The notes under the pieces were generated by a model that made no database searches, was not told where the DNA came from, and saw nothing but the letters and a program-made list of their open reading frames with translations. Both the position numbers and the translations under genes were made by a program. Positions 29,339-37,365 of a DNA stretch of 64,000 bases are shown piece by piece (within the stretch, counting starts at the first letter, position 1; every line of letters starts with the position of its first letter). The DNA lies in the NCBI RefSeq assembly GCF_017901135.1, contig NZ_CP072801.1, positions 3,035,501-3,099,500 of the forward strand, in the 5' to 3' direction. The stretch is from Thiothrix litoralis (GTDB taxonomy: Bacteria; Pseudomonadota; Gammaproteobacteria; Thiotrichales; Thiotrichaceae).

Positions 29339-30717
29339 TATTTTTTCTCCTTAACTGGACGCTGCCAGCCTTTCAAGGTCATTTGTTTGGCGCGGGACAG
29401 GGTAAGTTCCCCAGCCGGTGCTGCTTTAGTAATGGTTGAACCTGCACCAATGGTAGCGCCTTCACCAATGCTGACGGGGGCAACCAGTTGCGTGCAAGAA
29501 CCCACGAACACGCCATCGCCGATGACGGTTTTGTGCTTGTTCGCACCATCGTAATTACAAGTAATCGTGCCTGCCCCAATATTCACATTCGCGCCCATAG
29601 TGGTGTCGCCAATGTAACTGAGGTGGTTAACTTTGCTGCCCTTACCGATATGGGCTTTTTTGGTTTCGACGAAATTGCCGATTTTGGCGTTATCTTCCAG
29701 CACCGTACCGGGGCGCAGGCGGGCAAACGGGCCAATGTCACAATTGGCAGCAATCAACGCTGACTCAATCACTGAATGTGATTTGATGTGGGTATTGTCG
29801 CCGATTTCCGCATCCTGAATCACGCAACCGGCTTCCACCGTCACGCTATTGCCGAACTTGACCTTGCCGATCAGCACCACGTTCACATCCAGAAAGACAT
29901 CCTGCCCGGTTTCGACCGTACCACGAATATCCAGCCGTGCCGGGTCGGCAACCGTCACGCCCGCCAACATCAGTTTTTCCACCTGACGTTGCTGGCAAGC
30001 CCGCTCCAGCCGAGCCAACTGCACGCGGTTATTGGCACCTTCCACTTCCACCGGGTCAGGACACAGCACGGTGTTGACGCTGCCGCCTTCTGCCACCGCC
30101 AAACCGACGCAATCGGTCAGATAATATTCGCCCTGCGCATTCTGTGGGGTCAGTTGTTGCAACCAGCGCTTCATGTCACGCCCGCGTGCGGCGATAAAGC
30201 CCGTATTGACTTCGCGAATAAGGCGCTGTGCATCGCTGGCATCCTTTTCCTCGACAATCGCCTGCACCTGCCCTTCAGCATTACGCACAATCCGTCCGTA
30301 GCCTTTGGGGTCTGCCAGTTCCGTGGTCAGGATGCATAAGGCATGATCTTGCAAACCATCCGCCAAGCCTTGCAGGGTAACAGAGCGGATCAGCGGCACA
30401 TCACCATACGCCACCAGCACCACGTCATCCGCATCGACTAAGTGAATCGCCTGACTCACCGCATGACCGGTGCCTTTTTGCTGGGCTTGCAGCGCCCAAT
30501 TCAGGTTTTCACCTGCAATACGCTCGCGCACCAATTCGCCACCATGCCCGTACACAATCGCCATGTGGCAAGCTGCCTCGTGGCTTTGCAAGACAACGCA
30601 CGCATCAACCACGTGTTGCAGCATCGGCCTGCCCGCGATGGGGTGCAGTACTTTGGGCAAGGAAGAACGCATCCGGGTACCTTGACCCGCTGCGAGGATA
30701 ATCGGAAAGATATTCAT
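29338..30717 (-). CDS. glmU: Bifunctional GlmU (GlcN-1-P acetyltransferase / UDP-GlcNAc pyrophosphorylase)
   Basis: Acetylates glucosamine 1-phosphate and then uridylates it. The N-terminal nucleotidyltransferase shows LAAGQGTRMRSSLPKVLHPI; the C-terminal left-handed beta helix shows the hexapeptides around FVETKKAHIGKGSKVNHLSYIG and the catalytic NIGAGTITCNYDG. The start was taken at 30717 (MNIFPIILAAG) by family length; in-frame ATG at 30735 is possible and neither has a strong ribosome site. Upstream of glmS. Confidence 0.97.
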   Translation of the reverse strand: MNIFPIILAAGQGTRMRSSLPKVLHPIAGRPMLQHVVDACVVLQSHEAACHMAIVYGHGGELVRERIAGENLNWALQAQQKGTGHAVSQAIHLVDADDVVLVAYGDVPLIRSVTLQGLADGLQDHALCILTTELADPKGYGRIVRNAEGQVQAIVEEKDASDAQRLIREVNTGFIAARGRDMKRWLQQLTPQNAQGEYYLTDCVGLAVAEGGSVNTVLCPDPVEVEGANNRVQLARLERACQQRQVEKLMLAGVTVADPARLDIRGTVETGQDVFLDVNVVLIGKVKFGNSVTVEAGCVIQDAEIGDNTHIKSHSVIESALIAANCDIGPFARLRPGTVLEDNAKIGNFVETKKAHIGKGSKVNHLSYIGDTTMGANVNIGAGTITCNYDGANKHKTVIGDGVFVGSCTQLVAPVSIGEGATIGAGSTITKAAPAGELTLSRAKQMTLKGWQRPVKEKK

Positions 30718-30775
30718 GGGGGGTGTGCCAGTCATTAAATTAATGTCGTAGATAATAGCCAAATAGGGGGGTTGC

Positions 30776-31468
30776 TTACGTGATGCTCATCACATTCAGC
30801 TCATCAAAGTTTTTTACCCAATGGTGATTCAAGTGATCAATCGGCTGATTTTCACGCACCAAGCAACAGGTTTTCATCCCTGCTTGTGCGGCTGCATCCA
30901 GCTCTTCCGCTATATCGGACAGGAATAAAATCTCATCTGCCGGTAAACCAATGGCCTCAATAATATGGCGGTAAGCAGCCACGTCACGCTTATGACCGAC
31001 TGCCGTATCGAAATAACCACTGAATAGCGCTGTTAAATCACCGGCGTCAGAATAACCGAACAAGAGCTTTTGCGCATACACCGAACCGGACGAATAGACA
31101 TATAATTTCAAACCAAGCTCATGCCAATGCAATAAATGGCGCACCGCATCCTCATACACATGCCCGGTAAAGTCACCGTTGCGATAACCTTCCTCCCACA
31201 TCAAGCCCTGAATCGCCTTCAGCGGTGTAACCTTTTTGTCTTCCACAATCCACTGGCGCAACTGGGCAATGGCATCAGCCAGCGACAATACTGCATTGCC
31301 GGTTTCCAGCCGCACATCGTCGATCAGGCTGGCAACGGCAGGGTCTTGACGGTGCGCTACCACGAAGTCCTGCATGTGCTGGTTGGCGTAAGGAAACAAC
31401 ACATCCTTGACGAAGGACAAGCTGGTAGTCGTACCTTCAATATCGGTGAGGATTGCCTTAATCATCAT
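30776..31468 (-). CDS. mtnC: Enolase-phosphatase E1 (2,3-diketo-5-methylthiopentyl-1-phosphate)
   Basis: HAD-family enzyme that enolises and dephosphorylates the diketo intermediate of methionine salvage. It has ILTDIEGTTTSLSFVKDVLFPYA, with the variant Asp-x-Glu start of this subfamily, and VYSSGSVYAQKLLFG and LFLSDIAEELDAA. Length 230. It overlaps mtnD by one base. Methylthioadenosine recycled here arises from polyamine synthesis (speD is in this window). Confidence 0.97.
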   Translation of the reverse strand: MMIKAILTDIEGTTTSLSFVKDVLFPYANQHMQDFVVAHRQDPAVASLIDDVRLETGNAVLSLADAIAQLRQWIVEDKKVTPLKAIQGLMWEEGYRNGDFTGHVYEDAVRHLLHWHELGLKLYVYSSGSVYAQKLLFGYSDAGDLTALFSGYFDTAVGHKRDVAAYRHIIEAIGLPADEILFLSDIAEELDAAAQAGMKTCCLVRENQPIDHLNHHWVKNFDELNVMSIT

Positions 31469-32010
31469 CAGTTCTCCAGACGCGGGAAACGCCCGGCAAT
31501 GTCATTGCCCGTAAAATTCGCCACCCAGCCTTCCGGGTTCGTGAACAAACGAATAGCCTTGAAACGCGGGTTTGCCCCCATGTCAAACCAATGGGTCGTG
31601 CCCGCAGGTACACTGATCAAATCACCCTTTTCACACAGCACGGTATACACCTTGTCACCGATATGCAGGTAAAACAGCCCTTGTCCGTCCACAAAAAAAC
31701 GCACTTCGTATTCGGTATGGGTATGTTCGTTCAGGAATTTCTGGCGTAATGCCACTTTATCGGGGTGATCCGGGTGCAAACTGATGACATCCACACTCTG
31801 GAAACCGTTTTCCGCCATTAAACGCTCAATGTCGGTACGATAAGCCGCAATTACCTCGTCCGGCGTCGCCGCATCCGCCAGTGGAGCCGCCGCCGCCCAA
31901 CGCTCGAAACGCACGCCCTGCGCCTGCAATAACGCACTAATCGTTGCGTAATCAGCATACGTTTCAGCCTGTTGCGGGTTGTTGTCCGCATAAATGTTCA
32001 ATTCACTCAT
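31468..32010 (-). CDS. mtnD: Acireductone dioxygenase
   Basis: Cupin dioxygenase of methionine salvage that yields the methionine keto acid with Fe2+. Metal ligands lie in HTHTEYEVRFFVDGQG (two His and Glu) and a third His in VPAGTTHWFDMG. Length 180. It sits between mtnB and mtnC in one operon. Confidence 0.97.
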   Translation of the reverse strand: MSELNIYADNNPQQAETYADYATISALLQAQGVRFERWAAAAPLADAATPDEVIAAYRTDIERLMAENGFQSVDVISLHPDHPDKVALRQKFLNEHTHTEYEVRFFVDGQGLFYLHIGDKVYTVLCEKGDLISVPAGTTHWFDMGANPRFKAIRLFTNPEGWVANFTGNDIAGRFPRLEN

Positions 32011-32016
32011 TGCATC

Positions 32017-32640
32017 TCACCTATCCAGCAACAGTTGCCGGTAAACACATTCAAACAGGAATTCCAAGGCTTCAATATGCCGTAGGGTATCCGCCACCGT
32101 CGCCCCCCAAGTATATAGACCATGCCCACGAATCAAATAAGCCACCGTTTGCGGATGCGCATCCAGATAAGCATTAACCTCTGCCGCCAACGCTGGAATA
32201 TCCTGACTATTGGGGAAAACCGGAATCACCAAACGACTCTCATGCGTTTCCACACCGGGGAAGGCTTTCTGCACCTCATACCCTGCAAGCACCACCTCTT
32301 CCAGACGCATCGACAGCACGGTAGCATTAACAGAATGCGTATGCAGCACGCTGCCCATAGCCGGATCACGTCGGTACATCAGCGTATGCAAACCCGTTTC
32401 CGCTGAAGGACGCTTACCCGTTTCCAGCGACACGCCCTGCAAATCGGCTCGCAAAAACCCGTTGTCATCCAATCTGCCCTTATGCTGACCTGAACTGGTA
32501 ATCAGGATCTCTTCCGCCCCCAGCCGCGCAGAAAAATTACTGCTGGTGGCCGGAACCCAGCCTCTGGCGTGGAAAAACTGCCCCGCTGCGATCAACTCGC
32601 CCCGCAAGCGCGATAAGGTGTCAGACATAGCATCACTCAT
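32017..32640 (-). CDS. mtnB: Methylthioribulose-1-phosphate dehydratase
   Basis: Class II aldolase-type dehydratase of methionine salvage. It shows ATSSNFSARLG, ILITSSGQHKGRL, the His cluster VLHTHSVNATVLS and LIRGHGLYTWG with the zinc-binding His. ATGs at 32640 and 32628 are both possible starts. Probably first gene of mtnB-mtnD-mtnC; mtnA is not in the window. Confidence 0.95.
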   Translation of the reverse strand: MSDAMSDTLSRLRGELIAAGQFFHARGWVPATSSNFSARLGAEEILITSSGQHKGRLDDNGFLRADLQGVSLETGKRPSAETGLHTLMYRRDPAMGSVLHTHSVNATVLSMRLEEVVLAGYEVQKAFPGVETHESRLVIPVFPNSQDIPALAAEVNAYLDAHPQTVAYLIRGHGLYTWGATVADTLRHIEALEFLFECVYRQLLLDR

Positions 32641-32717
32641 GACAGAAAGCAAAGCTTGGTATTTTCGCAGCATTCACACCATTTGTCAGATGATTTGCCA
32701 AAACGCAAAAAAAACTC

Positions 32718-32746
32718 TTTACATTAGAGATTGCTAATATTATAAT
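32718..32746 (+). promoter_or_regulatory. Sigma-70 promoter of the sulfur-globule-like gene
   Basis: TTTACA at 32718-32723 and TATAAT at 32741-32746 are separated by exactly 17 bases: a near-consensus promoter, 45 bases upstream of the ATG at 32792. It implies high expression, fitting an abundant structural protein. Confidence 0.8.
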
Positions 32747-32791
32747 ACTCTCACATTGAAATTACACATAAATCTGCTAGGAAACTTAAAA

Positions 32792-33217
32792 ATGAAATTA
32801 CAAGCTATTATCTTCTCTGCCCTGATCGTTATGTCTGGCGCTGCTTCTGCTGAATTCTTCAACGGCTTCGACAACGGTTCAGGCGCTGGCAACGGTTACG
32901 GCAACGGCACGGGTTCTACTGCTGCTAACGGCACGGGCTACGGCAACGGCGCGAGCGATGTTAACGGCTGGGGTCGTGGCAAAGGCGATGCAGACGGCGA
33001 AGTTGAATTTGCTGTTACCTTCAAAGGCAAAGGCAAAACCAACATGGATACCGACATGGCTGCTAACGGTAAAGGCAACGGCGACTGGTATGGTGCTGGC
33101 AATGGTTACGGCTACGGCGATGGCAACAGCAACTTTTCTGGCAATGGCCAGACTGCAAAAGCAGGTTATGCGCCAATGATGGCACCTGCTGCTCCAGTTG
33201 CACCTGCTGCAAAGTAA
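32792..33217 (+). CDS. Glycine-rich exported protein, sulfur globule protein-like
   Basis: 141-residue protein with a clear signal peptide (MKLQAIIFSALIVMSG, cut after ASA before EFF) and a mature part rich in Gly, Asn and aromatic residues with repeated GNGYGNG / GYGYGDGN patterns and an Ala/Pro-rich tail. This is the composition of sulfur globule envelope proteins of purple sulfur bacteria, which are exported and coat intracellular sulfur. The ATG at 32792 follows AGGAA. Promoter is near consensus. No sox or dsr genes lie beside it here; identification rests on composition, length and signal peptide. Confidence 0.72.
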   Translation: MKLQAIIFSALIVMSGAASAEFFNGFDNGSGAGNGYGNGTGSTAANGTGYGNGASDVNGWGRGKGDADGEVEFAVTFKGKGKTNMDTDMAANGKGNGDWYGAGNGYGYGDGNSNFSGNGQTAKAGYAPMMAPAAPVAPAAK

Positions 33218-33232
33218 TAGTTGATAGACAAC

Positions 33233-33256
33233 GGCGGGAAGGACACCCTTCCCGCC
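33233..33256. terminator. Strong hairpin between convergent genes
   Basis: GGCGGGAAGG and CCTTCCCGCC form a perfect 10-bp GC-rich stem with a 4-base loop, midway between the ends of the sulfur-globule-like gene and nrdB. No T-run follows on either strand, so it may stabilise mRNA 3' ends rather than terminate alone. Confidence 0.55.
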
Positions 33257-33269
33257 AACAGTCACCGTC

Positions 33270-34562
33270 TCAATCCCACTTCAACGCCCCACCGGTCTGA
33301 TATTCCGTTACGCGGGTTTCAAAGAAATTCTTTTCCTTACGCATATTGGATTGCTCATCCAGCCACGGCAACGCGTTTTGCGCACCGGGGAACGGTTCAT
33401 CCATCCCTAACTGACGCGCCCGACGATTAGCAATGAAACGGAACTGCTCATGGTGATCCGTCTGGCTGTAACCCAGAATCGGCGTGGGTAGAATGTATTT
33501 GGAATAATTGATTTCAGCCGCTTCAGCCTCATCCCACATATCACGCACCGCTTGCGGGTCAAGCTTGACGTTTTCTTCCTGCATAATCTGGCGCACCACG
33601 CGGATACCGAATGAAGCGTGCATCACTTCATCACGCATGATGTATTGGAATTGCTCGCCCGTACCCTTCATCATGCCCCGACGTTGCAACGCAAAGATCG
33701 GTGAGAAACCGTTGTAGAACCAGCAACCTTCAAAAATCCCCGCAAAAAACGTGTAAGACATGACGAAATTGTGCAAATCATCACGGTTTTTCAGGTCGAT
33801 GTCGTGGCGCAAAGCATCATTCAAGCGGCGGTTGGCAAGCTGGATTTTCGCATTGATTTCCGGCACGACACGGTAGCGGTTGTAGATTTCCACCTGATCC
33901 AGCCCGATGGTTTCGATGCAATGCTGGTAAGTCCAGGTATGCAGCGCTTCTTCATAGACTTGACGGGCTTGGTAGATCTGCAATTCCGGTGCGGTCATTT
34001 TTTCCATGACAGCAAGGCCGATATTGCGCATCGCCAAAATGTCAGAAGTGGTCAGGTAGGCGAGAACGTTTTCGTACACATGACGTTCGGCAGGGCTGAG
34101 ATTGTGATGGTAGTCATGCACATCCTGCGCCATATTGATGTCGAGTGGCGTCCAATGGTTTTTGTTGGCATTGAGGAAAAATTCCCACGCCCACGGGTAT
34201 TTGAACGGCGCGAGCTGGTTAATATCCCCACTGCCATTGATCACGCGCTTGTCATCGCTGCGGATCGGCTGTTGGGGTTTGAAAGGTTCTGTTGTGAACG
34301 TGTGGCGGGTAGTGCCGTGTGTGCTTCGCATGGTAGCGGCTTCGACAGTCCTGTCAGAAGCCGCTGCTGTTACCGCCGTTGCAAACGTCGCCGACTCCGC
34401 TGTCGGTTCAGTTGCAACTTGGGTTTTTGCGCTGCGCTCACTTGCATCTACCTCCACAGTAGGTTCATCAACAAAAGACTCATCAACCAATTTCAATGGT
34501 GGCTTGTGCCCATTTGTACGTGGCACGGAAGCCGCGAGGGGGTTATCCCAGTTCAATGTCAT
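33270..34562 (-). CDS. nrdB: Ribonucleotide reductase class Ia beta subunit
   Basis: R2 subunit carrying the diiron-tyrosyl radical cofactor needed by NrdA. Ligand and radical residues are visible: an early DYHHN region, YEEALHTWTYQHCIE (Glu, His and the radical Tyr spaced as in E. coli R2), and later ligands in the IMRDEVMHASFGIRV helix. The first 100 residues are a low-complexity, Thr/Ala-rich extension. It is separated from nrdA by 2.8 kb holding a NotI-type restriction-modification pair and an orphan gene, all on the same strand. Confidence 0.97.
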   Translation of the reverse strand: MTLNWDNPLAASVPRTNGHKPPLKLVDESFVDEPTVEVDASERSAKTQVATEPTAESATFATAVTAAASDRTVEAATMRSTHGTTRHTFTTEPFKPQQPIRSDDKRVINGSGDINQLAPFKYPWAWEFFLNANKNHWTPLDINMAQDVHDYHHNLSPAERHVYENVLAYLTTSDILAMRNIGLAVMEKMTAPELQIYQARQVYEEALHTWTYQHCIETIGLDQVEIYNRYRVVPEINAKIQLANRRLNDALRHDIDLKNRDDLHNFVMSYTFFAGIFEGCWFYNGFSPIFALQRRGMMKGTGEQFQYIMRDEVMHASFGIRVVRQIMQEENVKLDPQAVRDMWDEAEAAEINYSKYILPTPILGYSQTDHHEQFRFIANRRARQLGMDEPFPGAQNALPWLDEQSNMRKEKNFFETRVTEYQTGGALKWD

Positions 34563-34678
34563 ATTTTATCTCTCCTGAATGCTGAATGCCAACAAAACCG
34601 TTACGGCTTGAGTCTGGCAGGTGGTCATTTGGTGATGCAGGTTCTGGTTGCGTGGTTGCAGAATGTGCTCATATCTAA

Positions 34679-35530
34679 TTACACTGGGGCAAAAAGCGTG
34701 GTTGTAGACAGTTTCGCTTGCAGCGTTTGCATAATCTGCTCCAGTTCAATCCGAGCCTCTGCCTGTAAGCCAAGACAAAGGCCAATGCCATCTGCATCCG
34801 TGCTTAATCGTGACCCCATCACAAGTTTGTACGACTGATCCGCCAGCCGATCCATACGATAAGCGTGCCAGTGCATGGAATCGCCAATGACTGCGGGGTT
34901 ATGAAGGTGGTCAAACTTGAACTCACGTCCCATGTAATCCAGTAGTTTATCTTGCACAACCAGTACCAATTTCTTGTTTACATGCTCGAACGTCTGAATC
35001 TTATGGTGCATCTGCACAAGGATCGTTTTGGCAGTCATTTTCCAATTCATACCAAATGGCTTGTCTGAACTTTCGCCGTCATCAACACGAGGAACACCTA
35101 ATTTCCTGAGCAAACGCTGACGCTCAGGCCATACCGTACCTGTCGTATCCAACGTTTGCAGTTCAATTCCGACGAAATCCTTAACTTTGCCGCTCTTTAC
35201 CGAAACAAGAAAGTAATCAACACTGCCACCGGGAATGGCAACTTCCGAAACAATGTGCAACTCATTTCCCGGTTCATGCAACGTTAGCAAGTGCAGGCAA
35301 TCGGTGAATATCTGGCGACGTTCAAGCAAACGGTTCGGGCAAATAATGATGGGAATTGGCTCTTTTCCATATAAAACCGCACAAGAACCGATGGCTGTGC
35401 TTGGATCGCTTTTGCGAATCTTGTAGCACTTTTTGCCTGCATACACGCATTGCTGTTCAGCAACCACCGCGTTCCAATCTACTTCAGGCTTGGTGACTGA
35501 CTGACCAAATAATTCGACCACTTTACTCAT
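34679..35530 (-). CDS. NotI-family type II restriction endonuclease
   Basis: 283-residue nuclease resembling the NotI family (PF12183). N-terminal Cys residues in CVYAGKKCYKIRKSDPSTAIGSC recall the metal-binding Cys site of NotI. The core VDYFLVSVKSGKVKDFVGIELQTLDT gives the PD-(D/E)XK-type Asp and Glu-x-Gln pair. The ATG at 35530 overlaps the end of the methyltransferase gene (ATGA). NotI-family enzymes often recognise long GC-rich sites; the site here is unknown. It lies inside the nrdA-nrdB locus. Confidence 0.87.
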   Translation of the reverse strand: MSKVVELFGQSVTKPEVDWNAVVAEQQCVYAGKKCYKIRKSDPSTAIGSCAVLYGKEPIPIIICPNRLLERRQIFTDCLHLLTLHEPGNELHIVSEVAIPGGSVDYFLVSVKSGKVKDFVGIELQTLDTTGTVWPERQRLLRKLGVPRVDDGESSDKPFGMNWKMTAKTILVQMHHKIQTFEHVNKKLVLVVQDKLLDYMGREFKFDHLHNPAVIGDSMHWHAYRMDRLADQSYKLVMGSRLSTDADGIGLCLGLQAEARIELEQIMQTLQAKLSTTTLFAPV

Positions 35531-36678
35531 AACAACCTTCCACACCTTTCTTGAGCAAATTCAAGATAACGCCGCGATATGTCGATACCGATGGATTTAC
35601 GATTCAGGCTTTGCGCCGCTACGAGGGTTGTGCCTGTTCCGCAAAACGGGTCGAGCACGATACCCCCTTCAGGGCAAGTTGCCAATAGCGGGATACGGCA
35701 CAAATCCACCGGATACGGCGCAAAGTGCTTTTCCCTGTTTTGGGTATCTTCGGGAAGGATGTCCCACACATCGCTGGGCTTGCTGCCATTGGGGTGATAT
35801 TTGAGGAAATAGAATCCCTTGTCACGCAACTCTTTGGCACGACCAGAGAGTTTTTCACTATCTGAATGGGTAGTGCGTTGCTGCCCCCGAATAACCATTC
35901 TGAAATCGGCCAGACGGCCTTCACGAACTTCTCCCAGCATATTGTCAAGTGCGGTAAATGCAGCAGCTTTTTCAGTCGTAGACAATGCTGTTGAAAGTTC
36001 AAGCTGACGTTTGTAACGCACACCCGATACACCTGTAGCAGACACAATTGCGCCATTGACCACTTTGGTTTCACGCGGTTTGGAACGAATGGCATCAGCG
36101 TTGTAGTAGTAACCCTTAGCCTGCTTGACGAAGTGAAAAACATTTTCATGGGTATTGGCGAGACGGTCTTTAGTGTTGTCCATACCACCCTTCAGCTTGT
36201 TCCAGACAACATCGTTGCGCAAAATCCAACCTTGGTTATCCGTCAGTTCAAAGGCAACACGCCAAGGGATACCGACCAGCCCTTTACCGTTGTAGCTGTC
36301 ACCAAGATTCAGCCAGAAGGAACCTTCTGGTTTCAGGACGCGCTTAATTTCAGCACAGATAGCAACCAGATTTTTCACGTAATCGCGGTAATCGGCTTCC
36401 TGACCGATGCCACCATTTTCGTATTCACGCTTGCCCCAGTAGGGGGGAGAAGTCATTACGCAGTCGATGCTTGCAGCAGGGAACTCACGTAAGGCAGACA
36501 GGGCGTTGCCCTGCAAAAACAAAGGGTTAATGGCAGTATTATGTTGATAAGTCGTAACAATTTGCTGATTTTTTTTATTATTCACTCGTTCAGTTTGAGT
36601 AGCAGGCACAACTCTAGTTGCCTGACCAACTGGACAAGCAAAATCATCAACACTGGCAAGCAACCCAATGGTTTTCAT
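35527..36678 (-). CDS. Site-specific DNA methyltransferase (beta-class, TSPPY)
   Basis: 383-residue SAM-dependent DNA methyltransferase. The catalytic motif TSPPYWGKREY precedes the SAM-binding motif DPFCGTGTTLVAA, i.e. the permuted beta-class order; the SPPY form is most common in N4-cytosine enzymes. N-terminal 45 residues precede the conserved domain. It is translationally coupled to the NotI-like nuclease and should be its protective partner. Read in the same direction as nrdA and nrdB, between them. Confidence 0.95.
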   Translation of the reverse strand: MKTIGLLASVDDFACPVGQATRVVPATQTERVNNKKNQQIVTTYQHNTAINPLFLQGNALSALREFPAASIDCVMTSPPYWGKREYENGGIGQEADYRDYVKNLVAICAEIKRVLKPEGSFWLNLGDSYNGKGLVGIPWRVAFELTDNQGWILRNDVVWNKLKGGMDNTKDRLANTHENVFHFVKQAKGYYYNADAIRSKPRETKVVNGAIVSATGVSGVRYKRQLELSTALSTTEKAAAFTALDNMLGEVREGRLADFRMVIRGQQRTTHSDSEKLSGRAKELRDKGFYFLKYHPNGSKPSDVWDILPEDTQNREKHFAPYPVDLCRIPLLATCPEGGIVLDPFCGTGTTLVAAQSLNRKSIGIDISRRYLEFAQERCGRLL

Positions 36679-36930
36679 GCCGGGTTAGCCTGCAAACAAA
36701 AAGACACCACCCTCAGTGAGTGAAGGTAGATGATAGAATTCTTATGAAGAAAAAGCATAAATACTCATCACTGGCTTCGAGCTAATCGAAGATCAGAGAG
36801 CAATCTATCAAATAATGAATTTGCCCTAAGCTCTCCAAAAATGTATAACTACGCGGGTGATGAGCGTCCTGCTTTGATCAAAAACCAGTCAAAAGCGCCA
36901 ACTTCTGACTGGGGTTAGGTTAACGCCTAA

Positions 36931-36971
36931 AGGCTCTACTTGTTACCGCTCAAAGTATTCAAGTAGAGTCT
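36931..36971 (+). terminator. Inverted repeat with T-run in the 323-base gap 36679-37001
   Basis: AGGCTCTACTTG and CAAGTAGAGTCT pair over 12 positions with one wobble, followed on the plus strand by AATTTTTT. All flanking genes read the other way, so this would end an antisense transcript or be a relic. I see no gene in 36679-37001; the part near 36700-36780 should contain a promoter for the methyltransferase, but no clear boxes were found. Confidence 0.45.
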
Positions 36972-37001
36972 AATTTTTTGCATTCGAATCCATCATCCAA
37001 T

Positions 37002-37280
37002 TTACGCCTCTATCGTATGTGTCCACTGCGGCACAAAATTCTGGGAAAGATAGCTCACCAGATTCTTATCACCATAAAAACGAATCTGACCACCTTGGCT
37101 ATAAGCCAAGGCTGATTGATCAACTTGCAGCCCTGACATCCGGGCTTTAGCTGCCAACTGGCTTAATAGATTTGCATTATCGGTGCTAGAACCAGAACTG
37201 CATCGCGCATCAAATACTGCAAAGTTGATCCAGCCACCAGATGTAGAACGCTCACGTAAATGAGCTAAATTTATCTTCAT
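37002..37280 (-). CDS. Hypothetical protein between nrdA and the methyltransferase
   Basis: 92-residue protein without signal peptide or membrane segment. Recognisable features are an N-terminal basic LAHLRERSTSGGW stretch, a Ser/Asn-rich middle and a C-terminal IRFYGDKNLVSYLSQNF segment. I do not recognise a family. It is 85 bases downstream of nrdA on the same strand. It could be a nrd-linked gene or arrived with the restriction-modification pair. Confidence 0.6.
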   Translation of the reverse strand: MKINLAHLRERSTSGGWINFAVFDARCSSGSSTDNANLLSQLAAKARMSGLQVDQSALAYSQGGQIRFYGDKNLVSYLSQNFVPQWTHTIEA

Positions 37281-37365
37281 ACTAAAGTACTCTGACCTAC
37301 TATTGAAAAAGGCTTTGGCACGAGGTCTTAAGCACCAAAGCCTTGAAAAAGTAATCTAAAGTAAT

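Noticed and set aside
33233-33256. Classical rho-independent terminator
   Set aside because: The stem is strong but no T-run follows on either strand.
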